A stretch of 64,000 nucleotides of DNA from Cyathus striatus (Eukaryota > Basidiomycota > Agaricomycetes > Agaricales > Nidulariaceae). The stretch covers positions 5,828,001-5,892,000 of the forward strand of contig JAOVFP010000005.1 in the NCBI GenBank assembly GCA_025738555.1, in the 5' to 3' direction. The position numbers and the translations under genes are program-made. Every line of letters begins with the position of its first letter. Position 1 is the first letter of the stretch. Shown here piece after piece: positions 1 through 11,235 of the stretch. Below the pieces are notes generated by a model. It searched no databases, had not been told where the DNA came from, and saw nothing but the letters and a program-made list of their open reading frames with translations.

Positions 1-41
1 AAGCGTAGCAGAATTCATCAAGCAAGGCATGTTCTTCTTCA

Positions 42-3000
42 ATGTTGTATGCAGTGTCTGTACTCAACCCATTGCCAGATAAAACGATCATCTTAAATGG
101 CGGGATCGGTAAAATCACAATCAACATATCACTTTCAAAGGACCACGCAAACACCATAATGAAAGGAGTCGACGCGAGCCTCGGTGCTCTAAACACAAAC
201 CCACTTTTTGGGAAAACATCTGATGCTATCGACAAAACTACATACGCTGCCACGGGTGTATCTGATACATTGAAGACACTTTCAGACGTGATTACACCGC
301 TAGGGCAAGCCCTGCAACTAATGGTAAAAATTGGGGACAATCTTGCTGATGTATGCTATTGCGTTCTGAGATTGTTTTTTTACTGACCAAGGACAGGCTC
401 ATCCGCTATTGAAAGCTTCATGGATTGTGCTGTCGTCTGTATACAAGGTACTTGCGTTCATTCGAAGTCTGTTGGGCTGTTTTGATGTTTTGATATATGA
501 CAGGCTGTACAGAAACAGAAAACCCAAGACGACGCAGTCAAAGAGTTGGCTGAGAGCCTTCGCGAGATGCTCGGCGCTGCAAATGCATGCCCAGACCTTC
601 GAGAGATCGAAAACACCACACGAGTTAGCGAAAGTATAGGCCTCGCTGCGTTGGACATCGCTTCGCTCATCGAGGAGTGCACCAGACATATATATATGCT
701 ATGTACGCACATTTCGAGTATATGTTGAAAATACCTCACCTTCAGCCTTAGCGCGTGTTGCGCAAAGCCAGTTCAAGGATCTTGCTACGCGTGTTACTCA
801 GTGCAAAGAACTATGCCGCGGTCTCCTGGAGAAGTTTGATCGACGTGTTCACTTGCAAAACCATTCGGACTTGAAGGATATTAAACATAGTCTTAACATA
901 GAGCGTAGGTCATGTCATTTTATAGATGTTCGTAGTCACTGAGAATCTGCTACAGTTGAGACGAAAGAGAAGGAAGCGATATTGGAATGGTTGGATGCAC
1001 CCGACCCGTCGCTCAACTACATAGCTGCTCGTGAGAAGCATTGCAAAGGAACCGGAGAGTGGTTTTTAAAAAGAGGCGAGTATATGAAATGGAAGGCAGA
1101 GCCTAACCTGCCGTTAATCTTATGGGGTGCACGTACGTCTGCATTTCCTATGTTGTAGGCTACCGCTAAAGGCGTGTGTTTCGAATAGCTGGTTTCGGCA
1201 AGACAGTCTTATGGTAAGTATCGTCTTGCATCCCAGTGATCGGTTTGATATCTCAACGGCGTAGCTCGACTGTCATTGAAGATATAATCAACCACTGTAC
1301 AAATGCTGAATCCAAGGCTGCGTATGCTTACTTCATTTTTGACGGAAGAAACTTGGAGGCCGATTTTCAACAACATGGGAAATCAATTCGTTCGCTCATT
1401 AAGCAGCTATCATATCGATTCCCATCCTTTCCACTTCCCTTAAAGACTTTATACCGGGATGGATCACAAAAGCCGACAACTAAGAGCTTGGAGGATACTT
1501 TGTTGAAGATGGCCACTGAATTTGACGATGTGTTTATTATCATTGATTCATTAGATGAATGCACGGAATGGGACCGTCTTTCGCAATGGATTAAAGACAT
1601 ATCTGAGAGCCAGACGAGAAACCTTCACTTCTTTGCCACTAGTCGGCCTGAATACGATATCCAAGAAGACTTGAGAGCCGTCTCGCACAATGATTTCGTT
1701 CTTCTAGAAGACCATGTTTCCGAAGACCTTCAAATGTTTATTCAGCAGAAAGTCCAATCAAGCCGGAAGTTGAATAGGCTGACGCCAAGAATGGATGTCA
1801 CTGAGACAGTGTCTACGAATGCTAGTGGAATGCACGTACTACGCACTGCTATCTGTTAGCCAGTACTAATTTCTAATGTAGGTTCAGGTTGGTTGCGCTT
1901 CGTCTTGACCAATTGCAGCGATGCATCAGTGAGGCTGATATTGAAGAACAACTGGCGGACCTTCCGAACGACCTAGATGAGATGTACCGGCGGATGATTG
2001 ACAGGTTACAGCCAGAGTACCGACAGCGTGTATTCCTTATCCTGCAATGGCTCGCATTTTCAATGCGCTCTATCGAACTACGGGAAGTAGCTGAAGTAGT
2101 TGCTGTCGATTTTCCGGGAAACTCTAGCACAGGCATGGACGTTGTGCCGTATTTCAACCCTAGGCGTCGTTTGGCTGATGAGAATGATATACTTGGCATA
2201 TGTGGTGGTCTGGTCAATGTGATGCCTTTTGGTAAGTCGTATTTTATTGTGGTTTTGTTATATTCTCATGACTAAATAGGCGAAATCAAGCTATCGCACT
2301 TATCCGTCCGAGAGTATCTAGTTTCACCACGACGTCAACTTGAGTCTTCCGCTATTTATTTTGGAGCATCTTTAGCCCATTCAGCCATAGCGCAGACATG
2401 CATTGCGTACCTCCTTCAGTTTCCGGAAGGTGTACTTCCCAAGGATTTCCATCATAACTTTCCTCTTGTTTCTTACGCAGCTCAGTTTTGGTACAGGCAC
2501 GCAGGTTCCGCTAACGAAGACAGAAACTTGGAGGACATGATGCTCCATCGGCTAACGATGGATCTTGTACTCTCGGATTCTAATCTTGAAAGAGTAACTG
2601 TAATGCATGACCCTCACTTGGACTTTTATCACTATCAACATTATCCTGACATTTCGTCCCTATATTACAGTGCACTAATGGGGCTACGATATGCAGTAGC
2701 AGAACTGCTTGAGCACGGGGCGGACCCCAATAAGGAAGAAACGAAATACTTAGGGAATGCCTTAACAGCAGCTGCAATTCGAGGAAGCGCAGAAATCATT
2801 GAAATGCTGGTAGAGAAAGGCGCAGACCCCAACCTCAAGGTGGGATCTGTCGGAACTCCACTACTTGCAGCAATCTCCTGGGGCCGTTCCGCAGCTGTCG
2901 CCTCGCTCCTTGAGCGAGGTGCTAACCCTAATATATGCGAGTCCAATTATCCTCAGAGGAGCCCCTTGCAAATCGCCGCGTTGGGCTGTCGGGCGGAAAT

Positions 3001-5049
3001 CGTAAAACACCTACTAAATCACGGTGCCGATATCAACAGGATGGATACCGTATATGATAATCCCTTGCAGGATACTTGTGCCTGGGGATTTACTGCTATG
3101 GTGCAACTCCTCCTTGATAATGGTGCTGACCCAAACTACAACGGAGAATCGCGTCCGCTGCAAGCAGCGGCTTATAACGGACATCTGGAAATTGTGAACA
3201 TGTTACTATCATACGGCGCTGATCCTACCTTACGCGGTGGCTATTTAAATTTAGGGACGGCATTGCATGCAGCAGCAGTCCAGGGTCGTAGATCTATCGT
3301 TGAAATTTTCATGGCGGCAGGCGGGAGTCTTAATTCTGAAGGAGGAAAGTTTGGAGGCGTAGTACAAGCAGCTTCTGCCGGTGGGCATTTGGAACTTGTG
3401 AAATTTTTGTTAGATAGTGGTGCAGATCCGAACCTTACTGGCCAAGGAGAGTACGAGCACTCACTTATTACTGCAACGATAAGTGGCGATTTTAGTATCG
3501 TCGAACTTCTTTTGCAGAGAGGCGTCAATCCAAACCTACGCGAAACGAAATACGCATTGCAAATGGCCTCTGCAAATGGTAACACAAAGCTTGTGAAGCT
3601 TCTGCTCGAATTTGGCGCAGATCCTAACATCTTGGGTGGATGGCATGGAAGTTCTCTGCAGGCAGCAATAAATGGCGGTTTCACGGAGGTTGTTCAACTC
3701 CTGCTTGAACGCGGCGCAAATCCTAATATCTATGGACCACAAGCATCGAGCCCATTATACAGAGCTGCTGAGGATGGTTATCTGACAATCACGAATCTAC
3801 TTCTTGACAAAGATGCAGATCCGAGTACGAATGGAGGCCGGTATAAAACAGCTCTTCATGTAGCAGCAAATAATGGTTATACGGATATAGTCAGACTATT
3901 GATCGATAAAGGCGCTGATCCCAACATGCCTGGTGCTCAAGGTCACGGAAACCCTGTTCATATAGCATCAACAAACGGTCATGCTCCCATAGTCAGACTT
4001 TTATTAGACCGCGGTGCGGACCTGGATGCGGATGGTGCCAAGTGGGCTATCGTTGTAGCGTCGGCTGAGGGTTATCTCGACATTGTTGAATTGCTACTCG
4101 AGAGAGGTGCCAATCCGAATGTTAGTGGGGGATGGTATGGCACTCCTCTCCAAGCTGCATCCCTTAATGGATACATGCCTATCGTCGTTCTTTTGCTTGC
4201 TAATGGGGCTAATGTAAGTATGCAAGCTGGACACTATGGTTCGGCTCTGGTCGCTGCTTCATATAGCGGTGACTTGTCGATAATTGATCTACTGCTGGAA
4301 CGAGGCGCTAGTCTGAAGAGAGCAGGAAGGTATAATGGGCTAGATGTAGCAGCTGCCAATGGACACACACAGGTGGTAGAACACCTAATAAAGCATGGTA
4401 TAAATCCCAACGAGATTAACGAAGTCCGTGGGACCCCACTTCATGCTGCAGCGAAGGACGGCCATGCTGAAGTCGTCAAAATTTTGCTGGACAGTGGTGC
4501 AAACCCCAACATTCGTTCAGATAATAAAGCTAGTGCCCTGGAGTTAGCTTCGATCGGCGGTTATGTATCGATTGTTCAACTTCTTTTGAATAAAGGTGCC
4601 AATCCCAGAGTGTCGGGGCCAGATGGTGGACCATTGCAGGCAGCGGTCATTGCTGGGAGTGCAGAGCTCGTAAACTTGTTTCTTGTAAGAGGCCTGGATC
4701 CGGATCAGCGAGGAGGGAGATATGGGAGTACCATAAAGGCGGCTGTAATCCTTGGTAATCAAGAAGTAAATGATTTGCTACGACAGAAAGGCTATGAGTT
4801 GCCTACAGTCAGAGGTGAGTTGGCCACGGTTATAGTGCACCATCATACTAATGGTACCCCTTTAAAAATCTTGGACCCACAGATGAGGCTGCAACTTGTA
4901 TGAGCCTCATAGTTTACGATCCGTCGGTTACCCTGGGTGGATATGGGAGTCAGTTCAACAATGGTAGTCATACAAGCGCGGACGCCCCGCCTCCGTTTGG
5001 CTCACCTCCGCCGTCACCACCTGAATTTCTATATCTACCTCCACCATGA
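42..5049 (+). CDS. NACHT-ankyrin STAND/NLR protein (5' end uncertain)
   Basis: Ten-exon model: 42-350, 397-447, 504-702, 746-904, 956-1132, 1189-1213, 1265-1831, 1882-2231, 2280-4814, 4883-5049. The exons join in frame to about 1512 aa. Residues 1-290 are the helical N-terminal region typical of Agaricomycete NLRs. Walker A (PGFGKTVL) lies near residue 300 and is split by two introns. Walker B (VFIIIDSLDEC) is near 395. About 20 ankyrin repeats (HGADPN-type loops) fill residues 740-1450. A last short exon adds a proline-rich tail ending EFLYLPPP. Intron 1832-1881 reads as GC-AG: only that donor restores the GMFRL join. STAND NTPases sense non-self or damage and trigger responses; the ankyrin array would be the sensor. 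The true start may lie upstream of the window. No lesion was seen, so it is probably functional. Confidence 0.85.
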
Positions 5050-5542
5050 GTGTACAACCCATAAAATGACTCCCATTTTTGGCACGGCCAAAGCTTTATC
5101 TAAATCTAGGTTTGGCCGCCGGCGCCAAATCCTCAAAGCTCTCCATGCATAAATAATTTGTAAATAGTAATATCAATGTTTTTTCTGTGAAATATCCTTC
5201 TTGCAACGTTGCATTACTATCGCTGCCATAATGTACGTTATAAAGACTGGATGCGGATATGTTATTCCCCTATCTTGCATCCTGGAAGCAATAAATGCGG
5301 GAGGACTGGATGACGTTGTTGAGTATGTATTAAAATATTAAGGACTTAATCAATGCAAACATGATGTTCGGCGCTCCAGTGAAAACACGATGAAGCCTGC
5401 CACTGGTGAAGCCGGACCGAGCTTATTCGTGTGAGGTCAAGTGAAGACAGAATCGTGCGCATTGACATTCCATCCGTCCAAGTTGTGTGTAGACCGGCTT
5501 CCGGTCTAAGTTGTGTGATGGTTCAAGTCGACATCCTTTGTT
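5050..5542. other. Intergenic region 3' of the NACHT-ankyrin gene
   Basis: This AT-rich stretch follows the NLR stop codon. I see no coding exon or RNA gene. It ends at the left copy of the 9-bp target duplication of the foldback element. Confidence 0.5.
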
Positions 5543-5551
5543 AGTGTCTCG

Positions 5552-5786
5552 CAGGCTCCTAAAACCTGCCTCTCGTTGCGGTAGGGGGGGCCCCATCCTA
5601 GTAGTGTAATACATGATGTGTAATGGAACAAACAAAACCAAAGTCAACTCTCCCCTCCCTTGAGGAGGGGAGAGTTTTGTTTTGTTTTTTGTTTGTACAT
5701 ACGTATTACACATCAATGATTACTACTACTAGTACTAGGATGGGGCCCCCCTCAGCGAGAGTCGAGCGGCAGGTTTTAGGAGCCTG
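5552..5786. mobile_element. Mutator-like foldback MITE with 9-bp target duplication
   Basis: A 235-bp non-coding element that is one long inverted repeat. Each end begins CAGGCTCCTAAAACCTGCC when read inward, and the arms continue through a GGGGGGCCCCATCCTAGTA segment. The centre is a perfect hairpin around TTGAGG, flanked by CTCTCCCCTCC and its complement. The 9-bp AGTGTCTCG occurs at 5543-5551 and again at 5787-5795. A 9-bp duplication is characteristic of the Mutator/MULE superfamily. There is no transposase, so it is non-autonomous. Confidence 0.85.
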
Positions 5787-5795
5787 AGTGTCTCG

Positions 5796-6254
5796 TGATA
5801 TCGTGCGTTTGTGACAAAGTCGGTTGCAAGTCGGTTAGTTTATTCGATGTGTTTTTAAAGGAAAAAACGGAAGCAAAAGTTGTGCAAGCGCGGTCACATG
5901 ACCAACCAGCATGGAACAAACAATGGATTAACTTCCCAAATTAGCAAGCTGGTATAATTTGGACCACGACCTCAAATCCCATAAAACCAGCCTGTTCTGT
6001 CCTTTCTTCCTCACACAATTGTAATAAGAGCCTCTGGAAGGCCTAATTCCACTCATATTTTCCCTCAGAAATGTCCTCGTACGCTGCCTCTTTCTCATTT
6101 CATAAAATAGAAGCTAACTTGCTGCGGTTCATGGTCCAGAATCCCGTTCCCCACTGCTGACTGTGGTTTTGCCACTCCTCCTGGCTCACAAGTTCGGAAA
6201 CGCACACATGGATCTGCTACTAATCTTCATTCACACAAGAGACGAAGGATATCA
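5796..6254. promoter_or_regulatory. Upstream region of the Cdc20-like gene
   Basis: This 460-bp stretch separates the foldback element from the next start codon. It includes a pyrimidine-rich tract (about 5998-6070) typical of fungal promoters. I see no clear TATA box and no gene. Confidence 0.35.
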
Positions 6255-7831
6255 ATGGCTTCTGTCGATCTGTCGAGGGAATTTGAGATAAGATCGTCAG
6301 TAACGAATGAGAATATTCCTGGTCCATCGGTGAGTTTGACCTCCTGTCTCACCAGCTTCATTGTCCTAATAATGCTATTTGTGGCTTAGGTCGACAGATT
6401 TGTGCCACCTCGACCAAAGTCAAGCATCCCACTGAATGTAACGCCCCGCACCAGACGAATCAGCAAGCAATTCGGCCTCGCAGACGACCGGGTCTTTAAC
6501 TTCCAACAAGATGAACGAGACCCAGAGTCTGCATCCAATTCCTTTGATAGCACCTTGGACATGCTACGAATGAGCGCTTCTAATCTCTTCCGGGAAGCAC
6601 CCATACCTCGCTCATCTTCTGTTACCGAGAACCTCAACAAGAGACGGCAATGTCTCCTCACATTGGATAGTCCTGGAATTCCTCACGATAGCTACGCATT
6701 CCCTATCTCTTGGTCCAGAAGAAACCTCATAGCAGTCTCATGCGGCAAGGACATCTTTTACCAGGACCTGAACACTAAGCGCGTAACGCACCTATGCAAG
6801 GTTGAGACCCCCGATGGGAGAAACATACATGCGATTGAATGGGCTGGTGCAGGGCGCGACACGCTAATCGCTGCCGGAAACAACGGTGGTGCGATTCAAG
6901 TGTGGGACGCAGGCCCTGAAACTGGGGACAGAGGTAAACTTGTTCGCATGTGGCAAGATAGTGAAAATCAATGCATCAGGTCCATGTCATGGGTTGAAGG
7001 CGTACTGAGTGTCGGTGTGGAGGACGGTGCAATATCGCTTTTTGATATTCGCGCTCCGGATGTGTGGTCTAGGACTAGCCAGCATAAGGCTGCTGTTCTT
7101 GGAATGAAGTGGAGCCCTGATGGGAATTACTTGGCGAGCGGGGATGAGAAAGGGATTGTTCATATCTGGGATAAGAGAGCCGGGAAGACGCTGTTGGATG
7201 TGGGGAAGAAGAGCTCGAAGATGAGACATAGGGGTGGTGTTAAGGTTCGTCTTCGTGTGTATGACATCGACCATTGTAATAATAATCAAATTTTGTTCTC
7301 AACTCAAAGGCTCTTGCTTGGTGCCCCTGGAAAATCGACCTTCTAGCAACTGGAACCACTGCACCAGAAGGCAAAATTCGCATCTGGTCAACCAATAACA
7401 TAACCAGCGCCTACCCCGAACCCATCTCCATCTTCCCCCTCAATACCTCTGTGCTATCCCTCCAGTGGTCACCCCACGCCAAAGAGCTGCTCAGTACACA
7501 TGGGATGTCCTTCCTCCCCGTGACCAATCGGCCACGTTCGCTCAGCAACCTCCGCGATTCTTCGGGACTCTCGTTTGGTACTTGCAAACCTAACCTTACT
7601 GGACCACTTACAAATGCCATCGCTGTGCATGAATATCCCAGTGGCAAGCGGCTCCTTACACTGACGAATGCTCACTTGAACCCTGTCACTCATAGCTGCT
7701 TGAGTCCTGACGGTGAAAACGTGTTTACGGTGTGTCCTGGCGAAGAGACGATCAAGATGTGGCAGGTCTGGGGCCGCCGAAAGGTCGTAGAGAAACGGGA
7801 AAGTGCATTTGAGAAGTGCTCCATTCGCTGA
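6255..7831 (+). CDS. Cdc20/Fizzy-family APC/C activator (WD40)
   Basis: Exons 6255-6329, 6390-7244 and 7310-7831 encode 483 aa. The N-terminus has a C-box, DRFVPPR (residues 27-33, consensus DR[FY]IPxR), which docks activators on the anaphase-promoting complex. A WD40 propeller follows (about 130-460), with the family motif KALAWCPW spanning the second splice junction. The protein ends in Ile-Arg, the IR tail that binds APC/C TPR subunits. Together these mark a Cdc20/Cdh1/Ama1-type activator that recruits degron substrates for ubiquitination in mitosis or meiosis. I cannot assign it to one subclass: the N-terminal arm is short and no clear KEN box was seen. The gene looks intact and is not obviously related to its neighbours. 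Confidence 0.88.
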
Positions 7832-8340
7832 GCTGCTCGATGACCTCTTGTTCCACGGTGTCGCGAATGTTTCATTTATACTTGTAATACTAACATTTAG
7901 GAAAATCTTGTATTATAAAATGGGTTTTGGACCTATTTTTCTTGTCTGTCGTTGAATACGCAATATTGTTGATTTATGTGGAGCTCTTGTAGTTGTAGTA
8001 TGCCTGTCAGTCGTAAAATATATATCTTGTTGAGCTTGCATGCTTGCAAGCTGCCACTTGAACCAATAAGCGGAACCTGGAGGAAAGTACTTTCGCACTT
8101 TTTGCACGTGCAGATTACATGCACCTCTACTGACAGTTACTTATGTGAACAGCATTGCTGCTTTGGACGTTGACCTCCACCCATTCCTCCAGCCAACTCC
8201 CAGCCTTACTTCTTTTCCCAAGGCAGCTCAACTGCGCCCCAGGTGCTGTTTCGAGCAAGAGCAAGAACTCTTTCATACGACTGCGTCAATACCAGCAACG
8301 ATACGCACTAGTTAAGCTTAGCGCAAGATGGCACCTGTAG
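7832..8340. other. Intergenic region
   Basis: Holds the probable 3' UTR of the Cdc20-like gene (AT-rich, about 7895-7925) and the 5' region of the next gene. No convincing coding exon was found. An ATG at 8328 could belong to a first exon of the following gene but cannot be joined with confidence. Confidence 0.35.
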
Positions 8341-8825
8341 GAGGTTAACGGGGTTGTTACACACGCTAGGGGGCGAGCTAAACTCCATATTCTTCATATA
8401 GAACCCCGTGAATCCCCAAAACCACAACCAATAGGGAACTTGTCCTTCGTCATCCTCGTAACTCTCTGTACCCTCTGCGGTCTGTTCATCCTCTGGAGGA
8501 GAGCAGACAGCCTTCGTCAAGTTGTCTCGCATCAGTGCGTACCTCCAATATCTCTCAAATTAGTCTCATTAATGTTGACTTACCCCCTAGACTTAAGACT
8601 TTCACGCATAGTGAAGGTCGTATCCGGTTGAGTGAAGATGATGGCCCTTCGTCTCGCGAGTTTCTCGATGATGACTACGATGATGATAATGAAGCTTTAG
8701 ATGGAAACAACTCAGATGACGAGCCTTTGTCGGAGCATATTAGAAAGACAGCGCAGGCGTGGCAGTCGGAGCCGCAAGGATTGAGAGGAGAGGGGACGCT
8801 GAAGGTGTTACCTTCGTCTACATAA
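8341..8825 (+). CDS. Small single-pass membrane protein with acidic tail
   Basis: Two exons are supported: about 8341-8534 and 8591-8825, joined through a 56-bp GT-AG intron that keeps the frame. The product, about 140 aa without its unresolved start, has one hydrophobic segment (LSFVILVTLCTLCGLFILW) followed by RR. After that comes a strongly acidic stretch with repeated DDD, then a Ser/Gly/Glu tail. This layout suggests a signal-anchored protein with an acidic tail exposed to the cytosol or lumen. No in-frame ATG precedes the first exon, so a short upstream exon is likely. I do not recognise the family and assign no function. Confidence 0.5.
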
Positions 8826-9464
8826 ATTGGCGGCACGTTTATTCTGTCAGTGTGATGAAAATCCTTGCTGATGCTCTTAACAGTTCAGTGTGTTTGTTAT
8901 TATATTCTAGTACTTTGACTAAATGATTATTTTTTCGTCACGAACATGCTTCTTCTACCTCAAGACGGCGGCACTGATAATGACTCTGCTGCGTTATCAA
9001 TCACTTTGATCTCTATCAGCGTTATAGTAAAGAGCCATACATCGCGTACCACTTTTAGAAATGATTTACGGCTCCGTGCAGGCTCTAAGGCTTTGATTCC
9101 ATGTCTTCAAATTTGAAAGACAAATCCTACGTTCATGTTAGTAAGTTACTATCAGTCTTTGTTCAGCATCAACGCTGTTTTAGCATATACTGACAAACCT
9201 CCGGTTGTCAATAGATTTCGGCGATGCCTGGAAAAGGTTCGAATTGATGCATTACTTTACTCATCCAACACGCATTGCACTTGGTTGTTTCGAGCCGCTT
9301 CTTGGTGGTATGCATCATGGAGTGAATTACCCTGGTTTTGTGATACTCCTTTGTCAATGCATAACCGCCTGAATAGGGCATGTTAGCCACGCAATAACGA
9401 AGACTAAATACTGTTGAAGGCAAGTTTCGCCAGCGTCAAGAGTGGCTCGCTAGATTGTCTCGCT
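8826..9464. other. Intergenic region before the reductase array
   Basis: About 640 bp with no supported exon on either strand. It is the left border of the EasG-like array. Confidence 0.4.
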
Positions 9465-9480
9465 TCGACATATATAAAGG
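9465..9480 (+). promoter_or_regulatory. TATA-type promoter of EasG-like copy 1
   Basis: TCGACATATATAAAGG lies 75-90 bp before the copy 1 start codon. The same TCGA(CA)TATATA core recurs before copies 2, 3 and 4 at similar spacing, so it is a duplicated promoter element and not chance AT-richness. Confidence 0.6.
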
Positions 9481-9554
9481 ATGAATATCATATGCAGCCC
9501 GATCATCAACAGAAACTCCTTTGCAGAATCTACTCACCAACGCCAACAGCAACA

Positions 9555-10508
9555 ATGACAATCCTTATTATAGGTGGAACAGGCAACACTGGCCTCAAGC
9601 TTGCTCGGCTCCTGCGCGACGCCAACGTTCCCGTGGTGATCACTTCTCGTTCTGGGACAGCACCAGAATCCTTCCCCGCAGTGAAATTCGACTAGCACGA
9701 CCCATCGACGTTCTCATCTCCTTTCGAGGAGGATCTTAATATTGACAAGGTGTACCTCGTTGGCCCTACCGCAGTCGATCGGCTCCCCATTGTCAAGTCG
9801 TTTATAGACATAGCTATTAGGAAGGGCGTCAAGCGTTGGGTGCTTGCAAGCGCATCGCAGTCCACGAAAGGCGGAGTGTGGCTCGGTACCACTCATGAAT
9901 ATCTGCATGATAGTGGCGCAGACTACACTGCCTTGAGACCAAGTTCGTTCTCGGGTATGTTCCTAGTAATGTTTCTGTGAAGAACAATACTAACAGAGGC
10001 ATACAGAGAATTTCTCCACCCAGTTTCTCGAAAGCATTACGAAGAGAAATGAAAATTTCTCCGCTGCTGAAGATGCTCGCATCCCGTTCATCGCTACACA
10101 GGATATCGCGTGGACAGCCTTTGAAGCTCTCACTACCCGACGACTACAGGTATGCTGAACCCTACATCGTCGGCCCCGAGTTGTTGACCTACGACGAAGT
10201 CAGTATTCTTCTTTAATCTTGTGCCAACCTACCTTACATACGAACAGGCTGCCGTCATTCTGAGTGGAGTCTTGGGGCGCAAGATATCCCACAGGTGTAT
10301 GTCTATCGAAGAAATGACTACCTTCTGGTTGAATCTTGGACTACCGGAGGACTATGCCACCGTTCTAGCAAATGCAGAGACGGGGTTTGTAAACGGCTCG
10401 GAAGAAAAGGCGTTCTTCGCGAAAGGTGGAAAGAACGTTAAATATGTTGGGAAGACAACGTTGAGGAAGTACTTCGAAGAGAACAAGGGTATCTGGGCCC
10501 CTGCGTGA
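9555..10508 (+). pseudogene. EasG-like reductase copy 1 (nonsense and frameshift)
   Basis: Exons 9555-9954, 10007-10198 and 10248-10508 match the three-exon plan of the family, introns included. The N-terminal GGTGNTG nucleotide-binding motif is present. Two lesions break it. TAG at 9693-9695 replaces the conserved Trp codon (TGG) after VKFD. One extra C near 10137 makes exon 2 192 nt instead of 191, so the frame is lost just before the YAEPYIVGPELL segment. Exon 3 is open and keeps the family length of 261 nt. The family is NAD(P)-dependent, NmrA/festuclavine-dehydrogenase-like. A truncated 46-residue peptide is all that could be made, so I call it a pseudogene. Confidence 0.88.
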
Positions 10509-11235
10509 AGGTATAAAAGTTACGTTTTGTCATAAATTGATGTGCCCTGTTATAGGCATTCAAAATAAACTGTCTGGAAAACATTGCAATATGCGTTGAG
10601 ATGGTAACTGAGTTTGCGGGCTGGGGGGTACACCTGGCGGTGGTCTGCAATGTTCAATATAGGACTCGTTGTGAGACCTTGATTGCCACCATGCGACTCA
10701 TGTACAGATGGTCTACACACCTTCATTGTTACGTCCCTCCTCAAACTTCATCTGACTCGACAAATTTTGTTTTTAGCGACTCAGCCGCACCGACAAGCTT
10801 TGGTGAACATATATATTGTAAAAGATACGCAAGAACTGCTGACACAAATCAACGATCACCATCGTTGAACGGCTCTTACTTCCTCACCCCTCGTCGTCTT
10901 CTTCCCTCCCCTCTCCCACCTGCCACCCCAGTCCCACACCTGCATGGACTATCCCTGGCACCAGTCTCCAGTATGGCATACCACATGCAACTGAGGGCAC
11001 GGGCACAACGTACACCGAGGACGTAAAGAGAGGGCGGGAGGAATGAGGGCGAAGATGGGTAGCAATAAGACCAACGCGGAGCGGCGGCTGCTCCCTTCGC
11101 TATTTACGTACAGTGAAGCCATTGCCTCCCCCCTTATGGCTGTCAGTCTCCCTGATAGCCTGAGCATTTCTAGTCATTTTGTTATGTATAATACAAGTAA
11201 CTTATAATACTTATGTTGATTCTACAGCCAAAGAA
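10509..11235. other. Intergenic region between copy 1 and the zinc-finger gene
   Basis: Pyrimidine-rich and low-complexity stretches (about 10875-10960) are present. Open frames here have no recognisable domain. No RNA gene or repeat was recognised. Confidence 0.35.

Noticed and set aside
399..739. Minus-strand ORFs opposite the start of the NACHT-ankyrin gene
   Set aside because: They mirror coding exons on the + strand and have no domain.
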